Shown here in pieces: positions 11,807 to 24,025 of a DNA stretch of 64,000 nucleotides; the stretch's first letter is position 1; each line of letters opens with the position of its first letter. The stretch is from Luscinia megarhynchos. Taxonomy: Eukaryota > Chordata > Aves > Passeriformes > Turdidae. The DNA is taken from positions 40,528,770-40,592,769 of the forward strand of contig CM067568.1 of assembly GCA_034336665.1 (NCBI GenBank). The letters are read 5' to 3'. The notes beneath the pieces were generated by a model. It was not told where the DNA came from. It saw nothing but the letters and a program-made list of their open reading frames with translations, and searched no databases. A program made the position numbers and the translations under genes.

Positions 11807-14800
11807 GTAAGTGTGATGTATCAGTATTTTTTGATCACTATCTTTGTATTTCTATTCCTAGTCTTTGCCATTATGCTCCTTCTCCCGGTTGTGTTACTAT
11901 ATTGAAAATGAATGTTTAAGTTTGAGAGACTTCTTAGCCAGCACTGGAAACTTCTGTGACAACTGTAATGACATGAGGTACAGGTTTAGGGGCAGATAAG
12001 CTTGCACTTAGACTGTAGAGGTGTTCAGCAGAACCTTCTTGTGATCCAAGCTCTTTCTCAGGTAGACTGACTCCATTCCTGAGTTGCATCTGTGGTGGTT
12101 TCTAATGCTGTGGAATCAAGGCCAAGGCTCTCTGGACCGTACTTCTGCACAAACTTCCTTGATGATAAACCTGCATGCAGTACATGTGTTACAGAGCATG
12201 GATTTATGTCTCTGCTGTTCATTTTTGGTTTCTTCTTACTTTCCTTTTTTCCCCTCATTTTATTTTTTGTAGTTTGAGTGTTCTTGATTTTTTGTTTGTT
12301 TTTGTTTTGATTTATTTCATTTATTTCCTGAGTTCTTATGCTCATGGTTCAGACCCATCCAGAAGAAAAAGCAAGCAAAAGAGTTTGTTCTCAACTTTGG
12401 TTTAGAGGTTAATAAAAAAATCCTGATTCGACAGAGTATGTCAGTCCTTTTTTCTTGACCTTTTTTAAAAATTATTTTCTGCATTTCCAGACAGCTTTTT
12501 GAGCTCCTACTTCTTTTTGCAGAGACAAGTAGTTGCGGGGCGGAAATTAAAAATCAGTCAGTCAGGAAAGTTGGTGTGTCCCAGGTTAAGATTTGCATTG
12601 AACTGATCAAAGTACTCCAGGTTGATCCTTTTTTTATTGTAGAATTTTAGAGATGATACTTTTCAGGTCCATTTCTCCATGACTGCAAGAGCCAGAAACC
12701 TATCTATCTTTTCTTTTGAAGTTCCAAAATTCTCACAGTTGAATATAACTTCAGGAACTGGAGTTTTTGAGAAAAACACCAGTAATCTGGAGGCTAACAA
12801 TAGAATAATAATAATAGTAAAGAAAAATCAAATGGAGCCCTGGATGCAAAACTGATGTGGGTGTGATTGTTAGCTGACACCCATGCTGGTTTGCCAGAAG
12901 TTGAAATCCTCCTTTCTGAGTAGTTTCCACTCAGAATGCAACTAGAAGGAATGGCTGCCACACACAGTGCCAGAACACTATATCCTATCTCTGAAAAATA
13001 TTTTTTTCTTCTGTATGAATGTGAATTATTTTAAATATTGTGGTAATTTAGATTATTAGGAAAGCCAGGAGTCAGAAATCTGAAATAAGCCCAAAGAAGT
13101 TGGCTTACAGGAAAATGGTTTAAAATACCTTTTCTTTCTGAAGTAAATATATGCTGTCCTATATAGGCTGTGATTTTGCAAGAGAGAGCAAGAAACATAT
13201 GCAAGAAAAATCATTCCCTCTTCTTCTAAATAAACCTTGGTGGTGGCTTGGTCAAAATTAGCTTATGGGGAAAATGAATTTTATTTAAGAGAGAACTTAA
13301 AAGAAACACTTCATCCCGATTACTTCTAAATTTGAGAACAATTCTTCTGGATATGCTTTTTTAGGAAGCACCACGAGGTGGCACACTCTGCATTACCAAA
13401 TCCATCCACCAAAGCATCTGTTTTTGAAGTCTTTTTCACGAAACTGAGTTTATAAATACTAATGATACAATCCTGTACTAAAATAGGATACGCATATGTA
13501 CATGTATATGAATTACATAATTAAAGATGCATTACAGCTAAAAATATCTGTTAAAAGAATGCCATCGCAGCACAGTCAGAAGTCAGAAAAGCCAGAGTTA
13601 AGATTTTTCTGTGCAATCTGCATCCCACTTCCTTGGGCAGATGATACCAGTCTTCAGTGGTGTGGTCACATAGATTTTTCCACAGGATTCTTGCTGTCTT
13701 AGGCATAGATCAAAAGTCTAAGTTGGGCCCCCAGTAAAAATAAACAGCCTATTTGATTTCTGTCTTTTTATTGCTTGCTTGGAACAATGCTTGCCATCTG
13801 AATTTTGCTCTAAATTTAGATCTGCTTCTTTTTTTTGTTTTCTTCTCTTTTTTTTTTGTTTTGTTTTGTTTTTTATGTGTGTTGTAGGGTACTCATCAAT
13901 ATGTTTATACAGAACTAATAAGCTTTAACTGGATTTATTCCCATGTCTATGTTATGTGAAGTGAGTGGGGATCTTTTTCCCATTTTACAGGTTTGGGAAC
14001 GAGACAGCAGGTTAAAGTTGGATGTATCTGGTAACTGTTTGCCATGTATTTTTAGTCATTTGCATCAGCAAGATTCAGCATGTCTGTAAATTACATCCTG
14101 TAAATTAGTTCAACCCTGCCACTTGGGGAGTTAGATGTTGACAATTAATGACTACCTATGAAAAATTTGTAATGAAGTGTCTGACTTGGTTTCCTGTAGG
14201 ACATCTAAGGCAGAGACAGAATCCATGTTTGGATAGCATTTTCCTGTTTAATCACAAGACCTTTGTCCAGCATTCTTCCTGACCTCAGAACTTCAGTGGT
14301 AAATGAGACACAAATACAGCAGATATATTCCTCGCTGTGACATCTTCCTAGCACCCAAATACCAGTGTGAAGGCTGGAATTTTTTGTCTGCTTCCACTTG
14401 AACTAGAGAGCTTCTGATTGCTCTAGTAGGTACAGTACTCTGTAGAGCACAGTGGGGGAGCTAGAGGTTAACTCTGCAGGTGGGGCTGATAGCTAATGAG
14501 ATCAGAAAATACTGCATTGCACTCCATGATTTCCGAGGAAATTACATCTCTGTCCTGATTCTGATCTTGTATTGCCATGTCCTTTCCAGCTTTTCACTGA
14601 ACTACTCCTGACTTTCTACAGTACTGCTTCTAGCACTATTTCTTTTTTATTAAGCCAGCCCCAGTTTTCACATTTTTCCCCTTTACTAAGATTCTGGGTT
14701 CAGCTCCTCCAAACTCCCTCCCTCCATTTTTAATGCCCCCTGTATTTGGGCTCCCCATCCCAGTGTACTCCAGATTTTTCAGTCTTGGCTTTTCTCTCCT

Positions 14801-15688
14801 GCTCAGGCCACAATTGCCTTGTATTTTTTTAAGTGTAGAGGAACAAAGGAGGAGTTTTCTTGCCTTTGAGAACTGACATATCTTAATTTTACTATTCTAA
14901 TTTTTTGAAGTAAAGAAGCAGGATTTTTTTTTAAGTGCCTTTTCTAATTTTAAGAAAATATGCTTCTGGTTTGCAAAAATCATAAATTTTATAACACTGA
15001 AACTGGAACTCTAAGCCTCTAAGAATCACAGTAGTGCAAGTGAAAAAGTTGTCTAAACAAATTTCCCCATGTACTATTTCAATTTCTGGAAACTTCAAGT
15101 TTTCAAACTAAAATAATATTATTTCTGGCAAAGAACTGTTTCAGGATTTAAAAACATTTGCATTGGTGCTGACACTTGAATTTTTAAATAATCAGAAATT
15201 TGGGACTGCCTTCAGCTGCTTCGAAGTTTGATCAGCTGTCTGCTTGAACTGAAGTTTTACATGGTCATTGTATAATTGCATTTATGTTTAGGTCCACTGG
15301 TAAAACTTAGAATAAGTGAAAAAGGTGAATTGTTTCTATAATATTTCTTCTTCATATTGAAGTAGATAGCTGATTTTCTGTTTTTTTTTCCTAATAACAA
15401 CTGTGCTTGTTTGCTGTCTTTGAGTAAAACTTGGTCACATTTGGACAAAGTATAAATTGAAGAACTGCAGTTTGTTCATGATCATGAGAGGTGACTTAGA
15501 AATATTTCAGTGTTTCCAGAGTCTCTAAGCAAGAAAATGACCATCAGTTCATTTAATCTGACTCTCTATACACCACAAGCCAGGATGTATCATCCACATA
15601 TTTTTATAAGTGTGTTCAGGTTTTGTTCTATCCCCAACAGGGGGAAAAAAAAAGTCTTGAAAGGACTACTGTTTTTTGGTTAGTTGAC

Positions 15689-15706
15689 TTTTTTTTTTTT
15701 TTTTTT
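15689..15706 (+). repeat. Poly-T run, 18 nt
   Basis: Uninterrupted run of 18 T in the A-B intron. On the minus strand it reads as poly-A, but no recognisable retroposed gene body was seen next to it. Confidence 0.9.
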
Positions 15707-16296
15707 AATCTTTAAATGCCTGGAAACTCTTAAGGTGAGAAATGTTATGAGACTTCAGGGGACAGCACAGAATAAGAGAGAGTTTATAAGCCCCAGTTGA
15801 TACAACCTAGGGGAATTGGAGGAGTTTTTTTGGGGTTCAGCTATGGTGATTGGTATGATTCCTGGGTATAATCCCAAAGACTGATAAATATCTCCTGCAG
15901 TGGCTGGTTGAGAGTTGTGTATATATGCTTGCTGACCAGCAGATGCAGTCAAATCAGATACTGTTGCTAAATTTTGTCTGTCTGTAGCACACTGGAAATA
16001 TTTATTTAGGTCTTTATCCAGTTGTAAAATTTCACAAAACTAATGTGAATTTAAATATCTTTGTTTCCTCTGATTTTTTAAACCTTGTGAATTTGACCAT
16101 CATGTTAAAATGTTATGGGAGGGACCAACAGGTAGTGTGGCTGTTTTCTTTGGAAAACCTTCTAAAAGAGAGTACTGCTCAGTGATTATAATCACAAAAC
16201 ATTTGAGTTGGAGAGATTTAATTTAATTTGATACCAATTCAAAATAGAGTTGAACGGTGAGAAACAAAGACAAAAAAGTAGAACAGTGCCTGCCAC

Positions 16297-16890
16297 CCTC
16301 TTTTATTTGACTTGTTCCTTCCTGCCTCTCCCACCTGCCCCTACTAGGCAGAAGGGGGGCTGGAGAATGGTGGCTGCAGTCAGCCTGTAACAGCTCCTCG
16401 CTGATGCTCCTTCCTCCTCACCCTCCTGTCCTGCCCCAGTGAGGGTCCTACCCATGGAATGCAGTCCTTCATGAAGTGCTCCAGTGTAGGCTCTCCAGGG
16501 GCTGCAGTTCCTTCAGGAAATATCCATCTGCTCTAGCACAAGAGTCCTCCATGAGTTGCAGTGTAGTTTTCTGCACCAGTATGATCTTCTCTGTGGATGC
16601 TGGAGAATTTCCACTCTGGCACCTGGAATGCCCCCTCTCTCTTTTCAGTGGTGTTCATAGGGGTTTGAGTTGGTTTTTTCCCTTTGTTTCCTGTGGGTAG
16701 CATTATGTCCTTTCTTAAACATGTTTTCCCCAGGGCACCACCACCTTGTCCAAGGGGCTCTGCTGTGCCTGTGGTGGGTGGGTTGGAGCCATTAAGAACA
16801 GGCAGAGTTCCAGCCTCTCCTCACTAAATCTGCCCTGCAGCCACCCCACAGCCAACACTGCATAAACCCATAAATGCAGAACTGCAGAAA
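16297..16890. mobile_element. Degenerate GC-richer interspersed repeat, avian LTR/ERV-like
   Basis: A block of clearly higher GC than the surrounding intron, with short phrases repeated in slightly different forms (gctccagtgtaggctctcc, ggctgcagttccttcagg, ccatgagttgcagtg, ctctggcacctgg). From memory this phrasing matches a dispersed repeat common in songbird genomes and usually classed with LTR retrotransposons. No intact open frame survives: the longest pieces are about 60 to 75 codons and look like chance. The borders are approximate, and the family name and orientation are not determined. Confidence 0.5.
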
Positions 16891-17914
16891 ATTTCATGAG
16901 AGAAAAAAATAATGGCCTGTATCTAACAGAATTTATATACTAGATGCACGTGAATTATAGGGAAACAGTTAAATTCTTAGTATTTTATTCATTCTTGTTT
17001 ACTAAATGGACCAAGGCCCATGCAGAAAAAATACTTGCACATGTTACCAAATAGTAAAAACTACTTTAATGAAGAACTATGATAAGATAACTAATAAGAT
17101 TGGCTGAAAGGGTTTTCATTCTGATGTTGCCCAACTTGTCTTTATAGCATACTGCTGTATTTTATCTGTCTGTATGGGTTCTATGTCTGCACTGGTGCCT
17201 AGCACACTTAGTGAAACATTTAAATATGCTGTAGAAAGAGTCTGACAGTAGTATTTGGTATACTGAACAGCTTGGATATTTTGAGGGGTTAAAATCTAGT
17301 CATGATGTGGTAAATAGTAGCCCAAGTAGTAGGTTGATTATTTAAATATATGGAGGGCTTTTTGCCTGTTGCATTTTTGTGTGTTTCCCTCCTGCCGTGC
17401 TCTTAAAAGAAGAGGAATAACACCAGGCACTAGGAGAGAACAAAGGAATTAATATCAGCAATTTTATGACTGTTCTCATTTCTCTCACTGCTCTTTTTAT
17501 ATTAATCTACATTTATCAAGCTTTTTCAGGAAATGAACTTGGAAAAGGTGTTTCAGAAGTGTTTGAGTTGTTTGGCAGATGGTCTGCTGCATCAAATAGA
17601 TCCCTGTAGGCCTTAAGGGAGATGCCTGGTCTTCTTCACCTACAGTAAAATCTGTGAAGCACAGGGAAAAGTATAGAGCTTGCTACCCATGGCCCTTAAG
17701 GGACCTGCCTTTTCTGCCAGGTTTTGGTAACTACTAGATTCACACATCTCCACCAAGCCTCTTCACCAAGGTTCTATACATCCTTTCCTATGCAAGCTAC
17801 TGAACAGTGATCAGCTAGGATTTAGTTCTGCTGTTAGTCTGGAAGCTGGAGTGTGAAGGGCTCCATACAACCTGTTGCTGATCCTCAATATTCCTCCTTG
17901 TTTCTGTCCTTCAG

Positions 17915-18296
17915 GCACGATGGTTGGTGATCATACCCGCTTGGAGTTCCACAACATCGAGACAGGGATCATGACAGAGAAGCGGTACATCTCCGTCATC
18001 CCCTCCAGCTTCATCGGCCACCTCCAGAGCCTCATGTTCAACGGGATGCTCTACATCGACCTGTGCAAGAACGGGGACATCGACTATTGCGAGCTGAAGG
18101 CGCGCTTCGGCCTCCGCAACATTATAGCTGACCCTGTGACGTTCAAGACTAAGAGCAGCTACTTGAGCTTGGCCACCTTGCAGGCTTATACCTCCATGCA
18201 CCTCTTCTTTCAGTTCAAGACCACCTCGGCTGATGGTTTCATCCTCTTTAACAGTGGTGATGGCAATGACTTTATTGCAGTTGAACTAGTCAAGGG
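17915..18296 (+). CDS. NRXN3: NRXN3 exon B: end of LNS4 and start of LNS5
   Basis: A 382-nt exon (phase 1 in, phase 2 out) coding about 127 residues. It begins [18 protein letters not shown], continues [18 protein letters not shown] and includes the LNS4 disulfide pair in [16 protein letters not shown]5 then starts near [18 protein letters not shown] and runs through [32 protein letters not shown] and AVELVKG. The acceptor is tctgtccttcag and the donor gtaagt. [15 protein letters not shown] and SADGFILF are NRXN3-type choices; NRXN1 has TERRYLS, ARFGFRN and SLDGLILY. Third-codon-position GC is almost saturated in the LNS4 half (about 17940-18120) and falls sharply in the LNS5 half. Reading through the donor meets a stop at once. 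Confidence 0.95.
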
Positions 18297-19666
18297 GTAA
18301 GTGGCTTTCTGTTATTTTCTACCAGCTCATGTATAGATAAACTTACTTATAGGTGAGCTTAAAATGCTCCCATGAAGAGAATTTCACCTGATACTCATGT
18401 TTTTTCTGTTTACTGAGGTGTAAGACAAAGCCTTCAAACAAAAACACTAAAGCTTAAGACTCCTGGTTTTATCACTGACTTCTTTCTGTGGCTGTGGGAG
18501 AGACATCTTTACAGTGTGCAAAATACTAATTTTAAGTCATTTGGACATAGAGTAATGTTTTGTCCTGTCAACCTCACAGATTAGCACAGAGGAGGAGATG
18601 TGCTGTGGGCTCTGTATGTCTCTTCTTCCCTTCTTCCTTGTCCCCCCTTTTATTTTTTTCCATTGTAATCCCTGTTGTTCTGCCATCTCCGGTGAAGGAA
18701 AAAGAAAAAGCATATGGGCTGCTGAATTTGTGCTTCTGCTGGTGATGCTTGATGAAAAGCAAACCTGCTTCTGAGCTGCTGTATTCTTTTCAGAAGACCA
18801 ATAGCTTATTAAAAAATCCTTTGTTAGTGGAACAAATTTTGATCTCTTATGATCACGGTAGCCATGTTTTCCACAGTTTACTAGTCCTGTTTATTTCAGT
18901 TCAATTTGTTTTTGTTATTGGCTTTGCACATACTTCTGTAAGTGGGACATTAAATAATAAAAAAAACAATAGTCATGAGCCCCTGGTGCTCTGTTGAGAG
19001 TTGAAATTTGTTGTCTTTTAAATTTTTTTCTACATAGAATACTTCTCTTCCATCATCAGGTGGATTTCTGTGTTTGAACTATATAAATAATTCAGAGTAA
19101 CACTCCCATGACTTCAGTCTTTGTTAGGGTCCCTATTTTTGCCAAAAGCTTTGCTAATTGTTTTTCAGATGTTTGAATAAATCTTAGATCTCATGAGAAT
19201 TTTAGTGCAATATTTCAAGTGAATTTCCCAATTAATTTCTTATGGGAGTTATTCAAATCTCAGAATTAACCTGGGGAATATATGCCCCAAATAAGCATAT
19301 CTAGTGTTGGTCCCTAGTACATTTATCAAAATTACCAATTTAAAAAACATAATTATATGCACAGACAGTGTTTTTGTGGATCTGAGAGAACTTTGTGAAA
19401 AAGAGGAATGTTTTATGGCTAGAATCTGATTACTTGAAATATTGTCATCTCAAAATACTAATCCTTACACTTTGGTGGAAAGAAAACAACTATATTCTTT
19501 CAAAGCAGTGGTGAATATTTTGGTTTATTCAAACTTTCTAACCCAAAGATATTTCCCTTCATGGCTTTTTTAGTTAATTTATCAGCTCTGGCTACAAAAG
19601 CAGCTTAATGGTTCAGTAATCCTTGAGTTCTTCCAGAATTTTTACCAGTTCTTGCTATATTTACAG
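18297..19666 (+). other. NRXN3: NRXN3 intron between exons B and C (1.4 kb)
   Basis: GT-AG intron, gtaagt to tatatttacag. AT-rich, without recognised repeats or exon-like blocks. Confidence 0.9.
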
Positions 19667-19857
19667 CTATATACACTACGTGTTTGACCTTGGAAATGGG
19701 CCTAATGTTATCAAAGGCAACAGTGATCGTCCTCTGAATGACAACCAATGGCACAACGTCGTCATCACCAGAGATAACAGCAACACACACAGCTTGAAAG
19801 TGGACACTAAGGTGGTCACTCAGGTTATCAACGGTGCCAAAAATCTGGATCTTAAAG
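19667..19857 (+). CDS. NRXN3: NRXN3 exon C: middle of LNS5
   Basis: A 191-nt exon (phase 2 in, phase 1 out) coding about 64 residues of LNS5. It starts [20 protein letters not shown], continues [19 protein letters not shown] and ends [11 protein letters not shown] followed by [13 protein letters not shown]; the last G of the exon completes the glycine shared with exon D. The acceptor is ttgctatatttacag and the donor gtaaac. The LNDNQWH motif is the usual LNS core. [14 protein letters not shown] is NRXN3-like; NRXN1 has GNGANLIKGSSNKP. If the donor were skipped, the frame would stay open for about 58 more codons, to a stop near 20028. Confidence 0.94.
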
Positions 19858-20378
19858 GTAAACTCTACAAGATTGACAGATTCCCCCTTTATTCCTGTGG
19901 GGCTGAACTAGTGAAAAAGAGAGAGCTTGGCATAACCATGCATTATAGAACAGTAAATCTGGACTTTGCACATTTTGGATTTCAAATTCATTTATCTCTT
20001 TTTTTGTTTGGACAACTTGTAGCTGAATAGTTAGTCATATTTTGCTTTTTGTAACTTTTCACTTTTTCCTAGTTAGCAATGAGAACTGGGATTATTTAGA
20101 GGATTTTGTGATGGGTTTTTTTGTTTGTTTGTTTGTTTTTTTGTTTTTTTTTTTTGTTCGTTTCATTTTTGTTTTGGTTGGTTGGTCAGTTTTCGGATTT
20201 ATTTTGTTTTTTTATAGTAAAGGAAGATGAAGTGACTTGTTGCACAATACATTGCTCTGTTTTAAACTTTTTCTGTACATGTGTTTACTTTGCTTTTTTC
20301 ACATTTGGTGACAAGAAAAGTGACATTAGAAAGTGTGTAACATCCTTCTTTTTGTATGTTTACCCCTCTCTGCTGTAG
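19858..20378 (+). other. NRXN3: NRXN3 intron between exons C and D (521 nt)
   Basis: The shortest intron here, gtaaac to cccctctctgctgtag. Its middle (about 20110-20215) is a T/G low-complexity tract with TTTG repeats. Confidence 0.92.
20110..20215 (+). repeat. T/TTTG low-complexity tract
   Basis: T-rich stretch with repeated ttgtttgtttg and long T runs, lying within the short C-D intron and about 165-270 nt upstream of the exon D acceptor. It is a potential binding platform for polypyrimidine-tract proteins in RNA, which is inference only. Confidence 0.8.
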
Positions 20379-20552
20379 GTGATCTCTACATTGCTGGCCT
20401 AGCTCAAGGCATGTATAGCAACCTCCCGAAGCTTGTGGCCTCACGTGATGGATTTCAGGGCTGTCTGGCATCTGTGGACTTGAACGGGCGTCTGCCTGAC
20501 CTTATCAACGATGCTCTGCACCGCAGTGGGCAGATTGAGCGTGGATGTGAAG
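20379..20552 (+). CDS. NRXN3: NRXN3 exon D: end of LNS5
   Basis: A 174-nt exon (phase 1 in, phase 1 out; 58 codons) completing LNS5. The translation contains [40 protein letters not shown] and [19 protein letters not shown]; the two cysteines (GCLAS and RGCEG) form the usual LNS C-terminal disulfide. The acceptor is cctctctgctgtag and the donor gtatca. [17 protein letters not shown] is the NRXN3 form; NRXN1 has AKETYKSLPKLVHAKEG. The trailing G lets this exon join either the SS6 microexon or exon E in frame. Retention of the following intron would add about 48 codons before a stop near 20690. Confidence 0.95.
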
Positions 20553-21024
20553 GTATCATTGATTTCAGAGAGGTTCCCCTCTCCAGAGCTCACTCTGCAC
20601 TTCATTGTTGCACTCTGTGCATCTACTTGTTTATCTTGTCTACTTGTTTGCTTCACTACACTTCTGTCTACCAAATGCAGCTTAAGGACTGACAGTTTCT
20701 GAGAGTGGCTTAGCAGCTCTTTTCTTATATGCTCCATCCCCTGTGGATTGGTACCTTCAGTAGTGGGAAAGGATGGTACTAGGGCATGGACTACTACTTA
20801 CTAGTAGTTTCGTAGTTTTCTCAGTGTGGTTTATTAGCATTGCAGTGGTCTTAAAATACTTTGGAAGATGTTCTGAGCATTCAGTTCATTTGCGCTTCAG
20901 AGCACCCTTTCTTGTGATCCACAGAAGTATTTTGAAGAACAAATAGAGACAGGGGAAATAGAAGGTAGAAGGAACTGAAGGGTGAAGATTGGACTAAAAG
21001 AGGAGTTAATTTTTGATGAGGTGA

Positions 21025-21048
21025 GCCTCCAGTGCAAGCGCTGGAGGC
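21025..21048. repeat. GC-rich inverted repeat, 8-bp arms
   Basis: Arms gcctccag and ctggaggc around an 8-nt loop, about 470 nt into the intron after exon D. Confidence 0.85.
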
Positions 21049-24002
21049 ATTGTCTCTTCTGCCTGGAAAACATTTCTCTTTGGTTGTTTCTCTTTTCCAG
21101 CCAGTTTAGAACTAAGTAGAATGAGTTATTTTTTGAAGTATGTAAACTGTAGTGATTTCTTGAAGCCTCTTAAATAATTTGCTGTTCCTGTAAGCTCCCA
21201 TTAGTTAAAAAGAATATTGACATCAGCATCACTGACACAGTAAAATGCATATAGCTTCAATTCCCAAAGCACTTGAGATACTTACCATCCAAAACTCCAG
21301 GGTTTTGCTGTCTGGGTTAAATGACAATCACCATTATGTCTAGAATCACTCCTTCCATGCTCCCACGATAATACTTTGGTTTGTGAGAATTTTGTGTCCT
21401 CTCACAGGAGCTCACTTCATGTCAACTCCCATCTCACAGCATTGGTAGTTGTAGAGTGTTTTTATTCTGTCTTTCTCTCTTTTTCTTAATAGTGTCTATT
21501 AACCACTTTGTTCCTTGTGGAAATGAGCACAGTGTAGGAGAACTTGTGTGTTTGCTCATTTGTGGCAGAGTCAACATGCCAAAAGAAGTGCCACTTTTCT
21601 GTATAGCTGTTTATAAGGCTCAAGGAAAGAATGCATTTGAGGTTTATGAAAAAGTCCATTCTATTTCAATTTGATGCACTGAAAGCTCTTTTATTTTAGT
21701 CAATTTTTTATAACTCTCTTGTTTAAAATTATTGCAATACATTGGCTCTCTAGCTGGCATGTGATCTCTACTAGCCTTCCTCCTTCAGAGAACCAGCCAA
21801 TTAGACTATCCTCTTGTTCTGTGTGTGGCTCAGGAACAGAGCCATGAGGCTTTCCCACAAGACTGTCCCACTAGGGCTGTGGTGTTTCCTTCTCCTGTGC
21901 CCAGTGTAGTTCTTTGATTTAGTGTTGAATTGCTGAGGTTGTGTAACATCAGTGCCACTCCCAAAACACATAACGTGGCACTTACTTTGTCTGTGTGCCA
22001 GTGTGGTACCAGCACAGCTGCTACCTGAATGTGGAGATTGGGTCACTTTCCAGAACGCAAATTCCCCTTCTCTTCTAAAGTCCTTCAAACAGGACTCAGA
22101 ATTGGAAAGAGAGACTTGAAAAGTGGGTGACGAGGTCAGTGATGGTCCTCATTCTGCCTTTGGAAGAACTTGGTCTTGGAAAGCTCATGCTACCTTCCCA
22201 AATGGTCCCTGTTCAGTACCAAGGAAACTGCTGAAGAGGAAAGTGTTCTTTGTGCCAGCATATTTGAGATTAGTAAAAATCCTGAGACTTTGGTCACCGT
22301 AAATCTGTTATATTTGTTGTTGGTTTTTTTTTTTTCTAATTTTTTGAATCATAACAATCCTCAAGGCTTCATGTCAGATCTGTCTTGCTGCCTGCTGATG
22401 CCTATTCTTATAGTTACCTATCTCCAATTCTCTAAGGAAAGAAAAGCTCTAAGGTTGTTCAGTCCTTATTTTTGTCTCCTTAGTTTGTTTCCATCTGAAG
22501 TGACTTTGGGTGAAGTCTTAATGCTTTTAAGAGCAGAAGACCCAAATAGTCCTTGCTGCCTCATAATGTTTAAATATGTTTTTAATAAACAATTGCAGCC
22601 TTTTTGTCTGAATAGTCGTGCTGTGTGTTGGCTTGCTGGACATCTCTGTATTTCAGCATGAAGGGCAGAGAGACCACATACATGATGGGAACATGCATGC
22701 TTAAAGAAATGTTATTCCATCCCCACATATGAATATTGTCTTTCAAAGGTCATGTGAGAGATTTCTGCTAATGCTTGTCTTTTGTTGCGGCTTTGCTTTC
22801 AGAGGCAGAGATGACAATGTGGCAGCTGTTTTCTTAGAAACTGTCAGTTTGATCTCAGGATAAAGTCAAAGAATTTAAAGGAAAGAAAGCTTTGAGAACA
22901 GTAGAATATGAGCTGTAGGTCAGCAGAGAGCACTGTCCTGGCTAAGATGCACCAGTACTGCTGCTAAGGGATGACATTTTTGCATCCTGTTTTTTTTATC
23001 TCTGTTCACGAATTTCAGTACCCTGTTTCATACAATCAATTAAGATTCACAAGTTTTAAAAGGAAAATAATATTCCTTGTTGTCATAGTTCTGCTGTCAT
23101 CTCCTTTTGTTAAGTTTTAGCAAGCCATTGAACTTCCTTGACCACTTTGTTCCTCTAATGTGCTTAAGCATGATTCAGCCTCTCTGTGCACCAATGCACA
23201 CACGTACCACAGAATTATCTATGTTTTAGTGACAAGTAAGGCTTCTACTTGAGCATGAAGCACTTTCAATAATTTATATTTATAGGACATTGTTTTCTTT
23301 GGAATCTTCCAAAACGTTCTTAGTCATACATACAAGTCACTCTTGAAATGCAGGCATCCTTGAGACTGAAATTGGCTGGTGTTTAACAGTGTATAGTAGT
23401 AATAAAAAAATACCAGTTCCAGACTTAAGGCAAGAATTACTTTACCTCTGATGTTCTACCAGATTTATTGTTATAATTTCTTTAAATTATACATGGTGGG
23501 ATTTGTTTAAGATAGAACAACTAAATAACCTCTTCATCATGTTTGTTAGGTGATATATCAGCTCCCTTTTGCATCATGCAGCTTCCATGTGTGATGTAGA
23601 CATTTACGGTTTCAGCCTTTGAGGTCTACCATTCAATCACCAGTGTATTTGACAAGATGATGGCTACCACACAACATGTTTTGTGTTTCAATGTGTCCTG
23701 TAGTACCATTGCTTTTGGCAAAGGATTTTGAGGGGGGATTATCTGGAAGAAGAGAACCCAAGAGTGTCTGAAATGTCAAATGAGTTTATGGAGTTGAAGC
23801 TTCATATCACACACACTTTTTTTAATATGGCGGTTCGGTTTATTTTCATCAGACTTTTGCAATTGCTACATTGCTGATTTTTCAGGAGCAACAGGCAGCT
23901 CTTCACAGATCTTGACGGTCTGGTCGGATCTGTAGGGGAAGCTTGTGTTTCCCTGGAAGAGATGTGGCAAAGCCAGAAACAAACTTGCTGCCTGATATGT
24001 TC

Positions 24003-24025
24003 AGCTGTCTGTGATACAGACAGCT
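24003..24025. repeat. Perfect inverted repeat, 10-bp arms
   Basis: Arms agctgtctgt and acagacagct with loop gat, in the intron before the SS6 microexon. Confidence 0.9.

Larger units (their letters stand above)
11807..17914 (+). other. NRXN3: NRXN3 intron between exons A and B (6.1 kb)
   Basis: GT-AG intron, starting gtaagtg and ending in the pyrimidine-rich acceptor ttgtttctgtccttcag. It contains T-rich low-complexity patches (about 13829-13872), a run of 18 T at 15689-15706 and a GC-richer repeat of retroelement type at about 16297-16890. No exon-like block with matching phase was recognised. Confidence 0.85.

Noticed and set aside
17911..18201. 96-codon minus-strand open frame over exon B
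   Set aside because: Shadow of the GC-rich NRXN3 coding sequence on the other strand.
20553..20692. Read-through of exon D into the intron, giving a truncated secreted form
   Set aside because: The frame stays open for about 48 codons, but the donor is intact and no poly-A signal was seen close by; no positive evidence of use.
22170..22661. 163-codon open frame
   Set aside because: The longest frame in the window, but it runs across a poly-T tract, is rich in Leu, Phe and Cys, and has no recognisable domain. A repeat-derived origin is possible but not shown.
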